Origin: Pseudomonadota bacterium
Lineage (GTDB): Bacteria; Pseudomonadota; Gammaproteobacteria; Burkholderiales; Burkholderiaceae_C
Assembly (NCBI GenBank): GCA_030918015.1
Contig: JAUPTP010000211.1
Span: 1-5,254, forward strand
DNA length: 5,254 bases
Reading direction: 5' to 3'
The notes under the pieces are model-generated. The model was not told the origin of the DNA. It saw only the letters and a list, made by a program, of their open reading frames with translations, and searched no databases. Positions within the stretch are counted from its first letter, which is position 1. Each line of letters starts with the position of its first letter. Positions 4,712-5,254 of this stretch are shown here, in pieces. The translations under genes were made by a program, and so were the position numbers.

Positions 4712-5254
4712 TGCGCCTCCCCGACCTCACCTCCCGACTGCACGCCCTGGGCGCCGGACCGACCCATGTGCAGCGCGTGCTGCGCCACTGGGCGCAGGCC
4801 CACGCGCATGACCGGGGCGCCCATGCACCCGAGCATTTCTATCCGAAGCCGCTGCTCGAAGCGCTGCCCGCGCTGCGCGAGGAACTGGCCGGGCTGGCGC
4901 GGCTGCAGGCCAGCCATCCCGGCGAGGACGGCTCGGCGCGGCTGCTGGTGCGGCTGGGCGACGGGCAGATGGTCGAGAGCGTGCTGCTGCCGGCGGGCCC
5001 CAAGGGCGGGGGCGTGTGCGTGTCCACCCAGGTGGGCTGCGCGGTGGGCTGCCGCTTCTGCATGACCGGCCAGGGCGGCCTGGTGCGCCAGCTCGGCAGC
5101 GCAGAGATCGTCGCGCAGGTGGCGCTGGCGCGGCAGCAGCGCCCCGGCCTGAAGGGCGTGCGCCGCGTGGTCTTCATGGGCATGGGCGAGCCGGCGCACA
5201 ACCTCGACGAGGTGATGGACGCCATCGAGCTGCTCGGCACCGCCGGCAACATCG
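4711..5254 (+). CDS. RlmN/Cfr-family radical SAM RNA methyltransferase (rlmN-like), 5' part
   Basis: The first 181 codons are present and the gene runs off the right edge. RlmN enzymes methylate C2 of A2503 in 23S rRNA, and of A37 in some tRNAs, using a 4Fe-4S cluster and two SAM molecules. Seen: an N-terminal RlmN-like helical part (about 1-65); GDGQMVESVLLP (84-95); then VCVSTQVGCAVGCRFC, with cluster cysteines 110, 114 and 117 in CX3CX2C spacing. Cys103 lies seven residues before the first, the place of the methyl-carrying Cys118 in E. coli RlmN. VVFMGMGEP (153-161) is the SAM-binding GEP motif. The second catalytic cysteine, near the C-terminus, is not in the window. Numbering is about 15 residues shorter than E. 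coli RlmN, and residues such as MTGQGGLVRQL differ from the common TGQQGFNRNL. It could therefore be a paralogue instead of the housekeeping rlmN. The ATG at 4711 is the first fitting start. Confidence 0.88.
   Translation, partial: MRLPDLTSRLHALGAGPTHVQRVLRHWAQAHAHDRGAHAPEHFYPKPLLEALPALREELAGLARLQASHPGEDGSARLLVRLGDGQMVESVLLPAGPKGGGVCVSTQVGCAVGCRFCMTGQGGLVRQLGSAEIVAQVALARQQRPGLKGVRRVVFMGMGEPAHNLDEVMDAIELLGTAGNI

Noticed and set aside
4636..5199. Minus-strand open frames opposite the RlmN-like gene
   Set aside because: They are His/Ala/Arg-rich shadows; the plus strand carries the intact CX3CX2C and GEP motifs.
1..5254. CRISPR array, tRNA or rRNA genes
   Set aside because: No regularly spaced long repeats and no tRNA-like or rRNA-like sequence were seen on either strand.

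Overview
The window has very high GC (by eye about 70-75% in the large genes), with G/C-ending codons. The CoaBC sequence resembles those of beta-proteobacteria, so the likeliest source is a Burkholderiales-type Gram-negative bacterium (inference; no taxonomic marker is present). The two TonB-dependent receptors show that the cell has an outer membrane.

Layout, left to right: (1) minus strand, 1-329, the N-terminus of an outer-membrane TonB-dependent receptor that runs off the left edge. Its upstream gap holds a perfect 16-bp palindrome and an 11-bp-spaced GTTAA repeat. (2) minus strand, 455-1753, complete coaBC, the bifunctional coenzyme A biosynthesis enzyme. (3) plus strand, 1811-4096, a second, complete TonB-dependent receptor, divergent from coaBC across only 57 bp. 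(4) 4097 to about 4680, an abrupt drop in GC. This segment holds a bidirectional terminator, a small minus-strand gene (4246-4491) for an 81-residue coiled-coil plus helix-turn-helix protein, and a repeat-rich AT-rich leader. (5) plus strand, 4711-5254, the 5' part of an RlmN/Cfr-family radical SAM RNA methyltransferase gene. It is preceded by a possible 11-codon leader ORF whose TAA overlaps its ATG.

The genes do not form an obvious pathway: housekeeping CoA synthesis, two nutrient or siderophore uptake receptors and one RNA modification enzyme lie side by side. The parts most worth a second look are the low-GC segment with its unrecognised zipper-HTH protein, the operator-like palindrome before the first receptor, and the TAATG-coupled leader ORF before the methyltransferase.
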